Below, piece by piece: positions 14,955-22,634 of a DNA stretch of 44,013 bases. Position numbers and translations under genes: made by a program. The stretch comes from Rhodoblastus sp. (GTDB lineage Bacteria; Pseudomonadota; Alphaproteobacteria; Rhizobiales; Beijerinckiaceae). How positions within the stretch are numbered: the first letter of the stretch is position 1; every line of letters begins with the position of its first letter. Under the pieces are notes generated by a model. The model was not told the DNA's origin and did not search any database. It saw nothing but the letters and a program-made list of their open reading frames with translations. The DNA lies in contig JAGRKN010000082.1 of assembly GCA_020442275.1 (NCBI GenBank), positions 622 through 44,634 of the forward strand, in the 5' to 3' direction.

Positions 14955-14968
14955 TTGACCTATGTCAA
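14955..14968 (-). promoter_or_regulatory. FNR/FixK-type binding site upstream of the ompW-like gene
   Basis: The 14-base sequence TTGACCTATGTCAA is a perfect inverted repeat TTGAC-N4-GTCAA, within the FNR/FixK family pattern TTGA-N6-TCAA. Its centre is about 81 bases before the ATG. If the site sits at -41.5, a -10 element (GATTTT) falls about 22 bases downstream, which fits a class II activated promoter. E. coli ompW is known to respond to FNR. The regulator here is inferred. Confidence 0.55.
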
Positions 14969-15102
14969 CGGGCAGCGTGATCGTTGCATTCCGATCGACG
15001 GCGTGACCGAATTGCAACATATTTGCGACCTGTTGCCTTCGCCGCCGTGCGGGGCTAAGCGGTCGTGGCTTGCTCGCACTCCAATCGTCGGGTCGGATTC
15101 CC

Positions 15103-17322
15103 TTGACCACAGAACCAAATGTCACGCCGGAACTCGTCGCGGCGCATGGACTGAAGCCCGACGAATACGAACGTATCCTGAAGCTGATCGGCCGGCCGCC
15201 GAGCTTCACCGAGCTCGGTATATTCTCGGCGATGTGGAACGAGCATTGTTCCTACAAGTCGTCGCGCATCCACCTGCGCAAGCTGCCGACCAGCGCGCCC
15301 TGGGTGATTCAGGGCCCAGGAGAGAACGCCGGCGTCATCGACATCGGTGACGGACAGGCCTGCATCTTCAAGATGGAGAGCCATAACCATCCATCGTTCA
15401 TCGAACCGTATCAGGGCGCGGCGACCGGCGTCGGCGGCATTTTGCGCGACGTGTTCACGATGGGCGCGCGTCCTATCGCTTGCCTCAACCTGCTGCGTTT
15501 CGGCTCGCCCTCCCATCCCAAGACCCGCCATCTCGTCGGCGGCGTGGTCGCCGGAATCGGCGGCTATGGCAATTCCTTCGGCGTGCCGACGGTCGGCGGT
15601 TCGACCGGCTTCCACAAGGCCTATGACGGCAACATTCTCGTCAACGCCATGGCGGTCGGCCTCGCAAAGGCAGACGAGATTTTCTACGCCAAGGCGACCG
15701 GCGTCGGAAACCCGATCGTCTACCTCGGCTCCAAGACCGGTCGCGACGGCATCCATGGCGCGACCATGGCGTCTGCCTCCTTCGAGGCCGACGCAGAGGA
15801 AAAACGCCCGACCGTGCAGGTCGGCGATCCCTTTTCGGAAAAGCTTCTGCTGGAGGCCTGCCTCGAATTGATGAAGAGCGGTGCCGTCATCGCCATCCAG
15901 GATATGGGCGCTGCGGGTCTAACATCTTCGGCCGTCGAGATGGGCGCGAAGGGCAATCTCGGTATCGAGCTCGATCTCGACAAGGTGCCCTGTCGCGAAA
16001 CCGGCATGACCGCCTACGAGATGATGCTGTCGGAAAGCCAGGAGCGCATGCTCATGGTGCTGACGCCGGCGAAGGAAAAAGAGGCGGAGGCCATCTTCCG
16101 CAAGTGGGGCCTCGATTTCGCGGTCATCGGCAAGACGACGGACACGCTGCGCTTCGTCATCAAGCACGGCGGCGAAGTGAAAGCCGACCTGCCCATCAAG
16201 GAGTTGGGCGACGAGGCGCCGGTCTATGACCGCCCGCACGTTCCGACCCCGAAAAAGGCGCCAATCGACGCCGCCTCCACGCCGGCGCCGCTGTCCAACG
16301 CGGACGCGCTTCTGAAACTGCTCGCCTCGCCCGATATCTGTTCGAAACGCTGGGTTTGGGAGCAGTACGATCATCTGATTCTGGGCAACACGATCGTCGC
16401 CCCGGGCGGCGATGCGGCGGTCGTGCGCATCGACGACGGGCCGAAGGGGCTGGCGCTGACCACCGACGTCAACGCACGCTATTGCTTCGCCGATCCCGTC
16501 GAGGGCGGAAAGCAGGCCGTGGCCGAGGCCTGGCGCAATATCGTCGCGGTCGGCGGGCGACCGCTGGCGGTCACCGACAATCTCAATTTCGGCAATCCCG
16601 AGCGACCTGAATACATGGGCCAGTTCGTCGGCTGCCTCGAAGGCATCGGAGAAGCCTGTCGCGCGCTCGATTTCCCGATCGTCTCCGGTAATGTCTCGCT
16701 CTACAACGAGACGCAGGGCGCCGGCATCCTGCCGACGCCCGCGATCGGCGGCGTCGGCGTCGTCGACGACGTCGCGACAGCCGCGACCATCGCCTTCAAG
16801 GCGGCCGGTCAGGATATCCTTCTGATCGGCGCGACGGCCGGCTGGCTCGGCCAGTCGTCCTGGCTGGCCTCCGTCGGCGGTCGCGAAGACGGCGCGCCGC
16901 CGCCGGTCGACCTGGCGGTGGAGCGCCGCAATGGCGAATTCGTGCGTTCGCTGATCGTTACATGCCGGGCGACGGCGGTCCACGACCTCTCGGAAGGCGG
17001 GCTCGCTGTCGGCCTTGCCGAAATGGCGATCGCTGGCGCAACGGGCGCGCAGATCGAGGCGCTTCCGGCTGGCCCGAACCATGCTTCCCTGTTCGGCGAA
17101 GATCAGGCCCGGTACGTGCTCACGTGCCGACCGAGCGACACCGCCGCGATCCTCGGCGAAGCAGCGACCGCCGGCGTGCCCGCGATGCGCTTGGGCGCGA
17201 CGAGTGGCGATGCATTGCGACTGCCGGGCGAAGAACCCATATTGGTCGCGAAATTGCGCGACGCATACGAAGACGCCTTGCCGACCTACATGGCCGGCGA
17301 ATGTCCCGAGGCCTTCAAATAG
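15103..17322 (+). CDS. purL: PurL, FGAM synthetase large subunit
   Basis: A 739-residue small-type PurL that converts FGAR to FGAM with ATP and ammonia supplied by PurQ; PurS completes the complex. Markers are the conserved [21 protein letters not shown]-terminal segment, [22 protein letters not shown] with the active His, the duplicated ATP-grasp-like halves, and GNVSLYNET in the second half. I chose TTG at 15103 ([16 protein letters not shown]), preceded by GGTCGGA, because relatives start about there. TTG at 15070 is an alternative. The gene is separated from purQ by the ompW-like gene but keeps the same direction. bolA follows after 14 bases. Confidence 0.95.
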   Translation: MTTEPNVTPELVAAHGLKPDEYERILKLIGRPPSFTELGIFSAMWNEHCSYKSSRIHLRKLPTSAPWVIQGPGENAGVIDIGDGQACIFKMESHNHPSFIEPYQGAATGVGGILRDVFTMGARPIACLNLLRFGSPSHPKTRHLVGGVVAGIGGYGNSFGVPTVGGSTGFHKAYDGNILVNAMAVGLAKADEIFYAKATGVGNPIVYLGSKTGRDGIHGATMASASFEADAEEKRPTVQVGDPFSEKLLLEACLELMKSGAVIAIQDMGAAGLTSSAVEMGAKGNLGIELDLDKVPCRETGMTAYEMMLSESQERMLMVLTPAKEKEAEAIFRKWGLDFAVIGKTTDTLRFVIKHGGEVKADLPIKELGDEAPVYDRPHVPTPKKAPIDAASTPAPLSNADALLKLLASPDICSKRWVWEQYDHLILGNTIVAPGGDAAVVRIDDGPKGLALTTDVNARYCFADPVEGGKQAVAEAWRNIVAVGGRPLAVTDNLNFGNPERPEYMGQFVGCLEGIGEACRALDFPIVSGNVSLYNETQGAGILPTPAIGGVGVVDDVATAATIAFKAAGQDILLIGATAGWLGQSSWLASVGGREDGAPPPVDLAVERRNGEFVRSLIVTCRATAVHDLSEGGLAVGLAEMAIAGATGAQIEALPAGPNHASLFGEDQARYVLTCRPSDTAAILGEAATAGVPAMRLGATSGDALRLPGEEPILVAKLRDAYEDALPTYMAGECPEAFK

Positions 17323-17336
17323 ATCGAGACAAAGCC

Positions 17337-17570
17337 ATGCCGATGCCAGCATCCGAAATTGAACGGCTCATCAAGACGGCATTCCCGGACGCGCGCGTGG
17401 AAATCCAGGATCTCGCCGGAGACGGCGACCATTATGCCGCCACCGTGGTGTCGGAGGCTTTCCGGGGCAAGTCGCGCGTCCAGCAACATCAGATGGTCTA
17501 TGGCGCGCTGCAGGGGCAGATGGGCGGCGTCCTGCATGCGTTGGCCCTCACCACCAGCGTTCCCGCCTGA
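17337..17570 (+). CDS. BolA/IbaG-family protein
   Basis: A 77-residue BolA-like protein with the stress-morphogen fold, IERLIKTAFPDARVEIQDLAGDGDHYAATVVS at the N-terminus and HQMVYGALQGQMGG with the conserved His near the end. BolA proteins bind monothiol glutaredoxins and share a [2Fe-2S] cluster between them. The monothiol glutaredoxin gene follows 92 bases later, so the partner is next door. The start is ATG 17337; ATG 17343 is also possible. It is 14 bases after purL and could be read with it. The short DNA-binding loop typical of true BolA is hard to judge, so I leave the subtype open. Confidence 0.92.
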   Translation: MPMPASEIERLIKTAFPDARVEIQDLAGDGDHYAATVVSEAFRGKSRVQQHQMVYGALQGQMGGVLHALALTTSVPA

Positions 17571-17662
17571 ACCGCATAGCGTGCAATCTAGGAGTCGGAC
17601 GCCGAACGCCTTATAGTCACTTCACTGCGGAACCTTGAACTCCGCCAGGAAAGGAAAATGCG

Positions 17663-18004
17663 ATGGCCAATATTCACGACCAGATCAAGAACGTGGTCGA
17701 TACGAATGACGTCGTGCTCTTCATGAAGGGCACGCCCCAGATGCCGCAGTGCGGCTTTTCAGGTCAGGTCGTTCAGATTCTCGACTATCTCGGCGTGCCC
17801 TACACCGGCGTGAACGTGCTTGCCGATGGCGAATTGCGCGAAGGCATCAAGTCCTTCACCAACTGGCCGACCATTCCCCAACTCTACGTGAAGGGCGAAT
17901 TCGTCGGCGGCTGCGACATCATCCGCGAAATGTTCCAGTCGGGCGAGCTGACCGACCATCTCGCGCAGGCCGGCGTGCCGCACAAGGCTCCCGCGCGCGG
18001 CTGA
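17663..18004 (+). CDS. grxD: Monothiol glutaredoxin GrxD (Grx4 family)
   Basis: A 113-residue monothiol glutaredoxin. The active site is CGFS at residues 30-33 (MPQCGFSGQVVQIL), and the glutathione-binding WPTIPQLYVKGEFVGGCDI segment is complete. Grx4-type proteins carry and transfer [2Fe-2S] clusters and bind BolA; they are not general disulfide reductases. The ATG at 17663 is preceded by AGGAAAGGAAA, a good ribosome site. It has its own short upstream region after bolA. It converges on the secreted basic protein gene, with only a weak hairpin (18007-18023) between them. Confidence 0.95.
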   Translation: MANIHDQIKNVVDTNDVVLFMKGTPQMPQCGFSGQVVQILDYLGVPYTGVNVLADGELREGIKSFTNWPTIPQLYVKGEFVGGCDIIREMFQSGELTDHLAQAGVPHKAPARG

Positions 18005-18028
18005 CCGCGCAAGGCCTTTGCGCCCTCG

Positions 18029-18757
18029 CTATGGACCGACGATCCGGATCGCACGTCCCTGGCGATCGATTGATCTGCGCTCGCTGGCGCGGGCCGGGAT
18101 CGATTTGAGCGCCGGTGCGCCGATGCGCCGGATACGGTGCGCCGGCGTATTCTCCAGCGCGGCAAGCTGTGACCTCACGCCTTTGCCCAGATGCGAAGTC
18201 CTGAAATCCACGAAAGCCTTGCGCTGAACGGCTTTAGCTTGCGGTCCACGATAAATCCTCAGACCTTCGGTCGTCATATAGGCGTCGCCGACCCGCAGGG
18301 TCGGGTCATTGTCAATCCGAGCGGGCGGCGTAACTTTGGCGACGTTCAGCGCAAGTTGCGCCGGAACTGCCGACGCGGGCGCATGGAATTTGGAGGCGAG
18401 CCGCGCCCGTGAACCCGATTTGGTCACGTGGGCGCGAGGGATGCGGCGTCCGTGATCGACCCGAAACCGGGACGACGGCGCATGTGCAAGACGCGCGGCA
18501 TCGTGGCGTTTGACCGACCATTTCTTTGCAGCGTGCTTTCTTGCCGTCGCCTTGCGGTGCGCCGCAGGGCGCCGCGACACGCGCAAGCCCTCGTCGACGA
18601 GGAACCGAATGTGCGGCTGCGCGGGAGCATAATAGGTGACGACCGGCGCAGGACGTGGGGCGGGGGCGAACAAGTCCTGGAGCAATCCGCCGGCCTGCGC
18701 GGGAGACAGGCTCAACGACGCGACCACAAACGCGAAAGCCGACAGAAATCTACGCAT
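18029..18757 (-). CDS. Secreted, very basic protein with short internal repeats (unknown)
   Basis: A 242-residue protein that I do not recognise. A clear signal peptide (MRRFLSAFAFVVASLSLSPAQA) is followed by a Pro/Ala stretch and a Lys/Arg/His-rich region. A short motif occurs three times: RFLVDEGLRVSR at 51-62, RFRVDHGRRIPR at 97-108, AYMTTEGLRIYR at 159-170. The pattern is roughly xF/YxxxxGxRVxR. I chose ATG 18757 because it opens the signal peptide and has a GGTGGGG ribosome site; TTG 18778 is further upstream. The predicted site is periplasmic or outside the cell. High charge suggests binding to an anionic polymer, but that is a guess. A CtrA-like half-matching site lies just upstream. 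Confidence 0.7.
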   Translation of the reverse strand: MRRFLSAFAFVVASLSLSPAQAGGLLQDLFAPAPRPAPVVTYYAPAQPHIRFLVDEGLRVSRRPAAHRKATARKHAAKKWSVKRHDAARLAHAPSSRFRVDHGRRIPRAHVTKSGSRARLASKFHAPASAVPAQLALNVAKVTPPARIDNDPTLRVGDAYMTTEGLRIYRGPQAKAVQRKAFVDFRTSHLGKGVRSQLAALENTPAHRIRRIGAPALKSIPARASERRSIDRQGRAIRIVGP

Positions 18758-18890
18758 TGCGAACCCCACCCTCGTCAAAAGGTTAATGAAACCTCAACGA
18801 CGCCGGTACTAGTTTCACAATCGCGACGGAGCGGCAATCTCCTTCGGCTGGTAACCTGAACGCGAAACGTAGTTGGCGCCTGGAGAGGCG

Positions 18891-19535
18891 TCAGAGCGCC
18901 GCGCGGATCATCGCGAGGGCGTCTTCCGACGACCAATCCGCTGGGCCGGCCATGGCGGCGATCTCGCAACCGTCACGCCCGACGAGAAAAGTCGTGGGCA
19001 GCCCGACGACTTTTCCGGCCGTCCTCAGGCGATAGAACACGTCGGCTTTCGGATCAGAATAAAATGTGAGGTTCTTGACGGAAATATCCCGCAGGAAGTC
19101 CCTCGCCCGCTCGAGCCGGGCCGTATCGACATTGATTGCGACGACCTCGAAATCCTTGGAGCCAAGCTTTGCCTGCAGCTGGTCGAGCGTCGGCATCTCT
19201 TCGCGGCATGGCACGCACCAGGTGGCCCAGATGTTGACGAGCGTCACACGGCCTCGGAAGGCTTCGAGCGAGATTGCCTTCCCGTCAGGACCCAGAAAGT
19301 CGAGCGCTGTCATCGGTTGGACGGTTTTCTTGGACGCCGCTGCGGCGACCGCGCCTTTTTCGAGCGCCGCCACCCGTCCAACAACTGCGTCTGACGCAGC
19401 ACATTGTCCCGTCGATTTCTTGCCCGCTGGCGCAAGAATCCCGTATAGGACGCCCGCTGCGACCGCCAGGAGCGCGCCTCCCACGAGTATTGGCCGCAGT
19501 CGTCGCGGCGTCGGGCGGGTCGTCTGTTCGGTCAT
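18891..19535 (-). CDS. tlpA: TlpA-family membrane-anchored thioredoxin
   Basis: A 214-residue TlpA/ResA-like thiol:disulfide oxidoreductase. One N-terminal membrane anchor (about 17-36) puts the thioredoxin domain in the periplasm. The active site is WCVPC in [15 protein letters not shown], with the cis-Pro in [10 protein letters not shown]. TlpA proteins keep cysteines reduced for cytochrome oxidase copper-site or cytochrome c assembly. The start at ATG 19535 gives [15 protein letters not shown] before the anchor. It is divergent from argH with only 24 bases between start codons, the standard order in Hyphomicrobiales. The tlpA symbol is by family and position. Confidence 0.92.
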   Translation of the reverse strand: MTEQTTRPTPRRLRPILVGGALLAVAAGVLYGILAPAGKKSTGQCAASDAVVGRVAALEKGAVAAAASKKTVQPMTALDFLGPDGKAISLEAFRGRVTLVNIWATWCVPCREEMPTLDQLQAKLGSKDFEVVAINVDTARLERARDFLRDISVKNLTFYSDPKADVFYRLRTAGKVVGLPTTFLVGRDGCEIAAMAGPADWSSEDALAMIRAAL

Positions 19536-19559
19536 GGATCGCGGTTCCGGGGTAGGCTC

Positions 19560-20954
19560 ATGAGCAACAAGATGTGGGGCGGACGGTTCGAATCCGCACC
19601 GGACGCGATCATGGAGGAAATCAACGCATCGATCGGATTCGATCAGGCCCTGTTTCGCCAGGATATAGCAGCTTCGAAGGCGCATGTGGCCATGCTGGCC
19701 GCTCGGGGCGTTGTTTCTTCCACGGACGCCGAAGCCATTTCCGCTGGTCTCGACCAGGTTCTCGGCGAGATCGAAAGCGGCGGCTTCAATTTTTCGCGCG
19801 CGTTGGAAGACATTCACATGAACGTCGAATCGCGCCTCTCCGAAATCGTCGGCCCCGCCGCGGGCCGACTGCACACCGCCCGCTCGCGCAACGATCAGGT
19901 CGCCGTCGATTTCCGGCTCTGGGTGCGCGACGCTGTCGACCAGCTCGACGGTCAGCTTCGCGATCTGCAGCTCGCGCTGGCCGAGACAGCGCTCGCGCAT
20001 GCGGGCTCGGTCATGCCGGGCTTCACGCACCTACAGCCCGCGCAACCCGTCACCTTTGGGCATCACCTACTCGCCTATGTTGAAATGCTCGGCCGTGACC
20101 GCGGCCGTTTCCGCGACGCCCGCGCCCGCATGAACGAATGTCCGCTCGGGTCGGCAGCCCTGGCCGGTACGTCTTTCCAGATTGATCGCGCCATGACGGC
20201 GAGCGCGCTCGGTTTCGATCGCCCGACGGCAAATTCGCTCGACAGCGTCTCGGATCGCGATTTCGCCCTGGAAACACTGTCGGCCATCGCGATCTGCGCG
20301 ACCCATCTGTCCCGTTTCGCCGAGGAGATCGTCCTCTGGACCGGCCCGTTCTTCGGTTTCTTGCGGCTCAGCGACAAATTTTCGACCGGCTCCTCGATCA
20401 TGCCGCAGAAGCGCAATCCGGACGCCGCCGAACTCGTGCGCGGCAAGACCGGGCGCATGATCGGCGCGCTGAACGGGCTTCTGATCGTGATGAAAGGCCT
20501 GCCGCTGGCCTATTCCAAGGACATGCAGGAGGACAAGGAAGGCGTCTTCGACGCGGTCCACTCCCTGTCGCTGTGCCTCGCGGCCGTCTCGGGCATGGTT
20601 CGCGACATGACGCCCGACGTCGAAAGAATGCGCGCCGCCGCCAGCTCCGGCTATTCGACCGCGACCGACATTGCGGACTGGCTGGTGCGGCGGCTCGGCA
20701 TGCCGTTCCGACAGGCCCACCACGTGACGGGCCGCATCGTGGCGCTCGCCGCTTCGCGCGGCGCCGAGCTCGAACAATTGAGCCTGGAAGACCTGCGCAC
20801 GATTGATCCGGCGTTCGAACAGGACGCGCTCGACATACTGGCGGTCGAAAAATCGGTCGCCAGCCGGACGAGCTTCGGTGGAACCGCGCCTCGCAATGTC
20901 GAGACACAGGCGGAAGCCTGGCTCGCACGGCTGCGCGACGACCGTCGCGGTTGA
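19560..20954 (+). CDS. argH: ArgH, argininosuccinate lyase
   Basis: A 464-residue fumarase/aspartase-superfamily enzyme that splits argininosuccinate to arginine and fumarate, the last step of arginine synthesis. The start [10 protein letters not shown] is typical, with the conserved [11 protein letters not shown] segment, TH in [11 protein letters not shown], and the superfamily signature [11 protein letters not shown] at about residues 278-288 carrying the catalytic Ser. Length is normal. It leads a co-directional run argH, lptM, lysA, TIGR02302 gene. Because tlpA starts 24 bases away on the other strand, the argH promoter must lie partly inside tlpA. Confidence 0.97.
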   Translation: MSNKMWGGRFESAPDAIMEEINASIGFDQALFRQDIAASKAHVAMLAARGVVSSTDAEAISAGLDQVLGEIESGGFNFSRALEDIHMNVESRLSEIVGPAAGRLHTARSRNDQVAVDFRLWVRDAVDQLDGQLRDLQLALAETALAHAGSVMPGFTHLQPAQPVTFGHHLLAYVEMLGRDRGRFRDARARMNECPLGSAALAGTSFQIDRAMTASALGFDRPTANSLDSVSDRDFALETLSAIAICATHLSRFAEEIVLWTGPFFGFLRLSDKFSTGSSIMPQKRNPDAAELVRGKTGRMIGALNGLLIVMKGLPLAYSKDMQEDKEGVFDAVHSLSLCLAAVSGMVRDMTPDVERMRAAASSGYSTATDIADWLVRRLGMPFRQAHHVTGRIVALAASRGAELEQLSLEDLRTIDPAFEQDALDILAVEKSVASRTSFGGTAPRNVETQAEAWLARLRDDRRG

Positions 20955-21022
20955 CCAGCCGCTGTTGTTGGATCAAAGCCGTGACCTGTGCTAGGCCAAG
21001 CCAACATCAGCGGGATCGTTCC

Positions 21023-21283
21023 TTGTCCTCTGCCATCAGAATTTTCGTCTGCGTCGCAGCGGCGCTTGCCATGACCGGCTGCGGTCGACGGGGCCCGCTC
21101 GAACCGCCGCCCGGGTCGCTGTCGCAGTCGCGCGCCGCGACGCCGGCGGAGACCAAAGCGCAGGCGCCCGGCGCGCCCGGCGGGCTGTTTCGCAACACGT
21201 CCTCAAAGGCGGAAGAGCCGGAAACCAAGACCGAGGGGGCGCCAAAGCGCTCCTCGACCTTCGTCCTCGATCCGCTTCTCTAG
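21023..21283 (+). CDS. lptM: LptM-type small lipoprotein
   Basis: An 86-residue lipoprotein. A short signal ends in the lipobox MTGC (Cys20), followed directly by the LptM signature CGRRGPLEPPPG. LptM in E. coli binds the LptD/LptE LPS translocon and helps its disulfide maturation at the outer membrane. The rest is Pro/Ala/Glu-rich and probably unstructured, ending with the common STFVLDPLL tail. I chose TTG 21023, preceded by GCGGGAT. No ATG gives a sensible signal peptide and the longer frame starts inside argH. It lies between argH and lysA, its usual place, with lysA starting three bases after its stop. Confidence 0.85.
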   Translation: MSSAIRIFVCVAAALAMTGCGRRGPLEPPPGSLSQSRAATPAETKAQAPGAPGGLFRNTSSKAEEPETKTEGAPKRSSTFVLDPLL

Positions 21284-21286
21284 GCC

Positions 21287-22555
21287 ATGCGGCATTTCGA
21301 TTATCGCGACGGGCGTCTCTTCGCCGAAGACGTAGACGTCGCCGCGCTGGCGGCCGAAGTCGGCACACCCTTCTATTGCTATTCGACGGCGACCATCGAG
21401 CGGCACTACAAGGTGTTCCGCGACGCCTTCGCCGGGCTGGACGTCGCGATCTGTTACGCGATGAAGGCCAATTCCAATCAGGCCGTGATCCGTACGCTGG
21501 CCCGTTGCGGCGCCGGCATGGATATCGTCTCCGAAGGCGAATTGCGGCGGGCGCTCGCGGCGGGCGTGCCGGGCGAACGCATCACATTTTCCGGCGTCGG
21601 CAAGACTCGAGACGAGATGGCGTTGGCGCTGCGAACCGGCATCGCCTGCTTCAATGTCGAATCCGAACCGGAGCTGCACGCATTGTCGGCTGTCGCGCAG
21701 GAAACAGGGCATACGGCGGCCATCGCGCTACGCGTCAATCCGGACGTGGACGCCAAGACACACGCCAAGATTTCGACCGGAAAGGCTGAAAACAAGTTCG
21801 GCGTGCCGATCGAGCGCGCGCGGCACATCTATGCGATGGCGGCTACGCTCCCCGGCATCCGGATTTCGGGCGTGGATATGCATATCGGTTCGCAGATCAC
21901 CGATCTCGCGCCATTCGAGAACGCGTTCCTCCTGCTCTCCGAACTCGTGTCCGACTTGCGCGCGGACGGGCATGCGATCGATCACGTCGACCTCGGCGGA
22001 GGTCTCGGCATTCCCTACCGCCCCGGCGAGGACCCCGATTCCTATCACCCGGACCGCTACGCCGAAGTCGTGCGCCGCACGGTCGGCCACCTTGGATGCC
22101 GCTTCATCTTCGAGCCGGGCCGTCTCATCGTCGGCAATGCCGGGATTCTTGTCACGCGCGTGATCTACGTGAAGCGTGGCGAGAACCGGACCTTCGTCAT
22201 CGCGGATGCGGCGATGAACGACTTGATCCGCCCGACGCTCTATGAGGCGCATCATGAAATCCTGCCGGTGCGCCGCGACATGGAGGCGCCGTTGGAGCGC
22301 GTCGACGTCGTCGGGCCGGTATGCGAGACCGGCGACTATCTCGCTCTTGATCGCGAGATGCCGGAGGTCGAGCCGGGCCAGCTGCTTGCCGTGATGTCCG
22401 CTGGCGCCTATGGGGCCGTCCAGTCGTGCACTTATAATTCACGCCTTCTGGTCCCTGAGGTGCTGGTGAGCGGTTCCGAAGCGGCCGTCGTTCGTCCGAG
22501 ACCCTCGTTCGAGGACCTGATCGGGCTCGACACAATTCCGGCATGGTTGGCGTAA
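21287..22555 (+). CDS. lysA: LysA, diaminopimelate decarboxylase
   Basis: A 422-residue PLP enzyme of the alanine-racemase fold (type III) that decarboxylates meso-diaminopimelate to lysine, the last step of lysine synthesis. The PLP lysine is Lys60 in CYAMKANSNQA. The Gly-rich phosphate-binding stretch DLGGGLGIPY, the EPGRLIVGNAG segment and the substrate Cys-Glu motif in GPVCETGDYLA are present. Its start is three bases after lptM, so it is translated in the same operon. Length and all key residues look normal. Confidence 0.97.
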   Translation: MRHFDYRDGRLFAEDVDVAALAAEVGTPFYCYSTATIERHYKVFRDAFAGLDVAICYAMKANSNQAVIRTLARCGAGMDIVSEGELRRALAAGVPGERITFSGVGKTRDEMALALRTGIACFNVESEPELHALSAVAQETGHTAAIALRVNPDVDAKTHAKISTGKAENKFGVPIERARHIYAMAATLPGIRISGVDMHIGSQITDLAPFENAFLLLSELVSDLRADGHAIDHVDLGGGLGIPYRPGEDPDSYHPDRYAEVVRRTVGHLGCRFIFEPGRLIVGNAGILVTRVIYVKRGENRTFVIADAAMNDLIRPTLYEAHHEILPVRRDMEAPLERVDVVGPVCETGDYLALDREMPEVEPGQLLAVMSAGAYGAVQSCTYNSRLLVPEVLVSGSEAAVVRPRPSFEDLIGLDTIPAWLA

Positions 22556-22634
22556 ACTCTGGACGTAGCGGGCGTCGCGCGCACGCGGACCTTGGTGTAG
22601 GCTTCCAGCCTCGCTGGCGCTTGGAACTTCCCTG

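Noticed and set aside
15919..17352. 477-codon minus-strand frame opposite purL
   Set aside because: The opposite frame is a full-length PurL; this one has no recognisable features.
18007..18023. Hairpin between grxD and the secreted protein gene as terminator
   Set aside because: Only a 6-bp stem with no T-run on either side; too weak to list.
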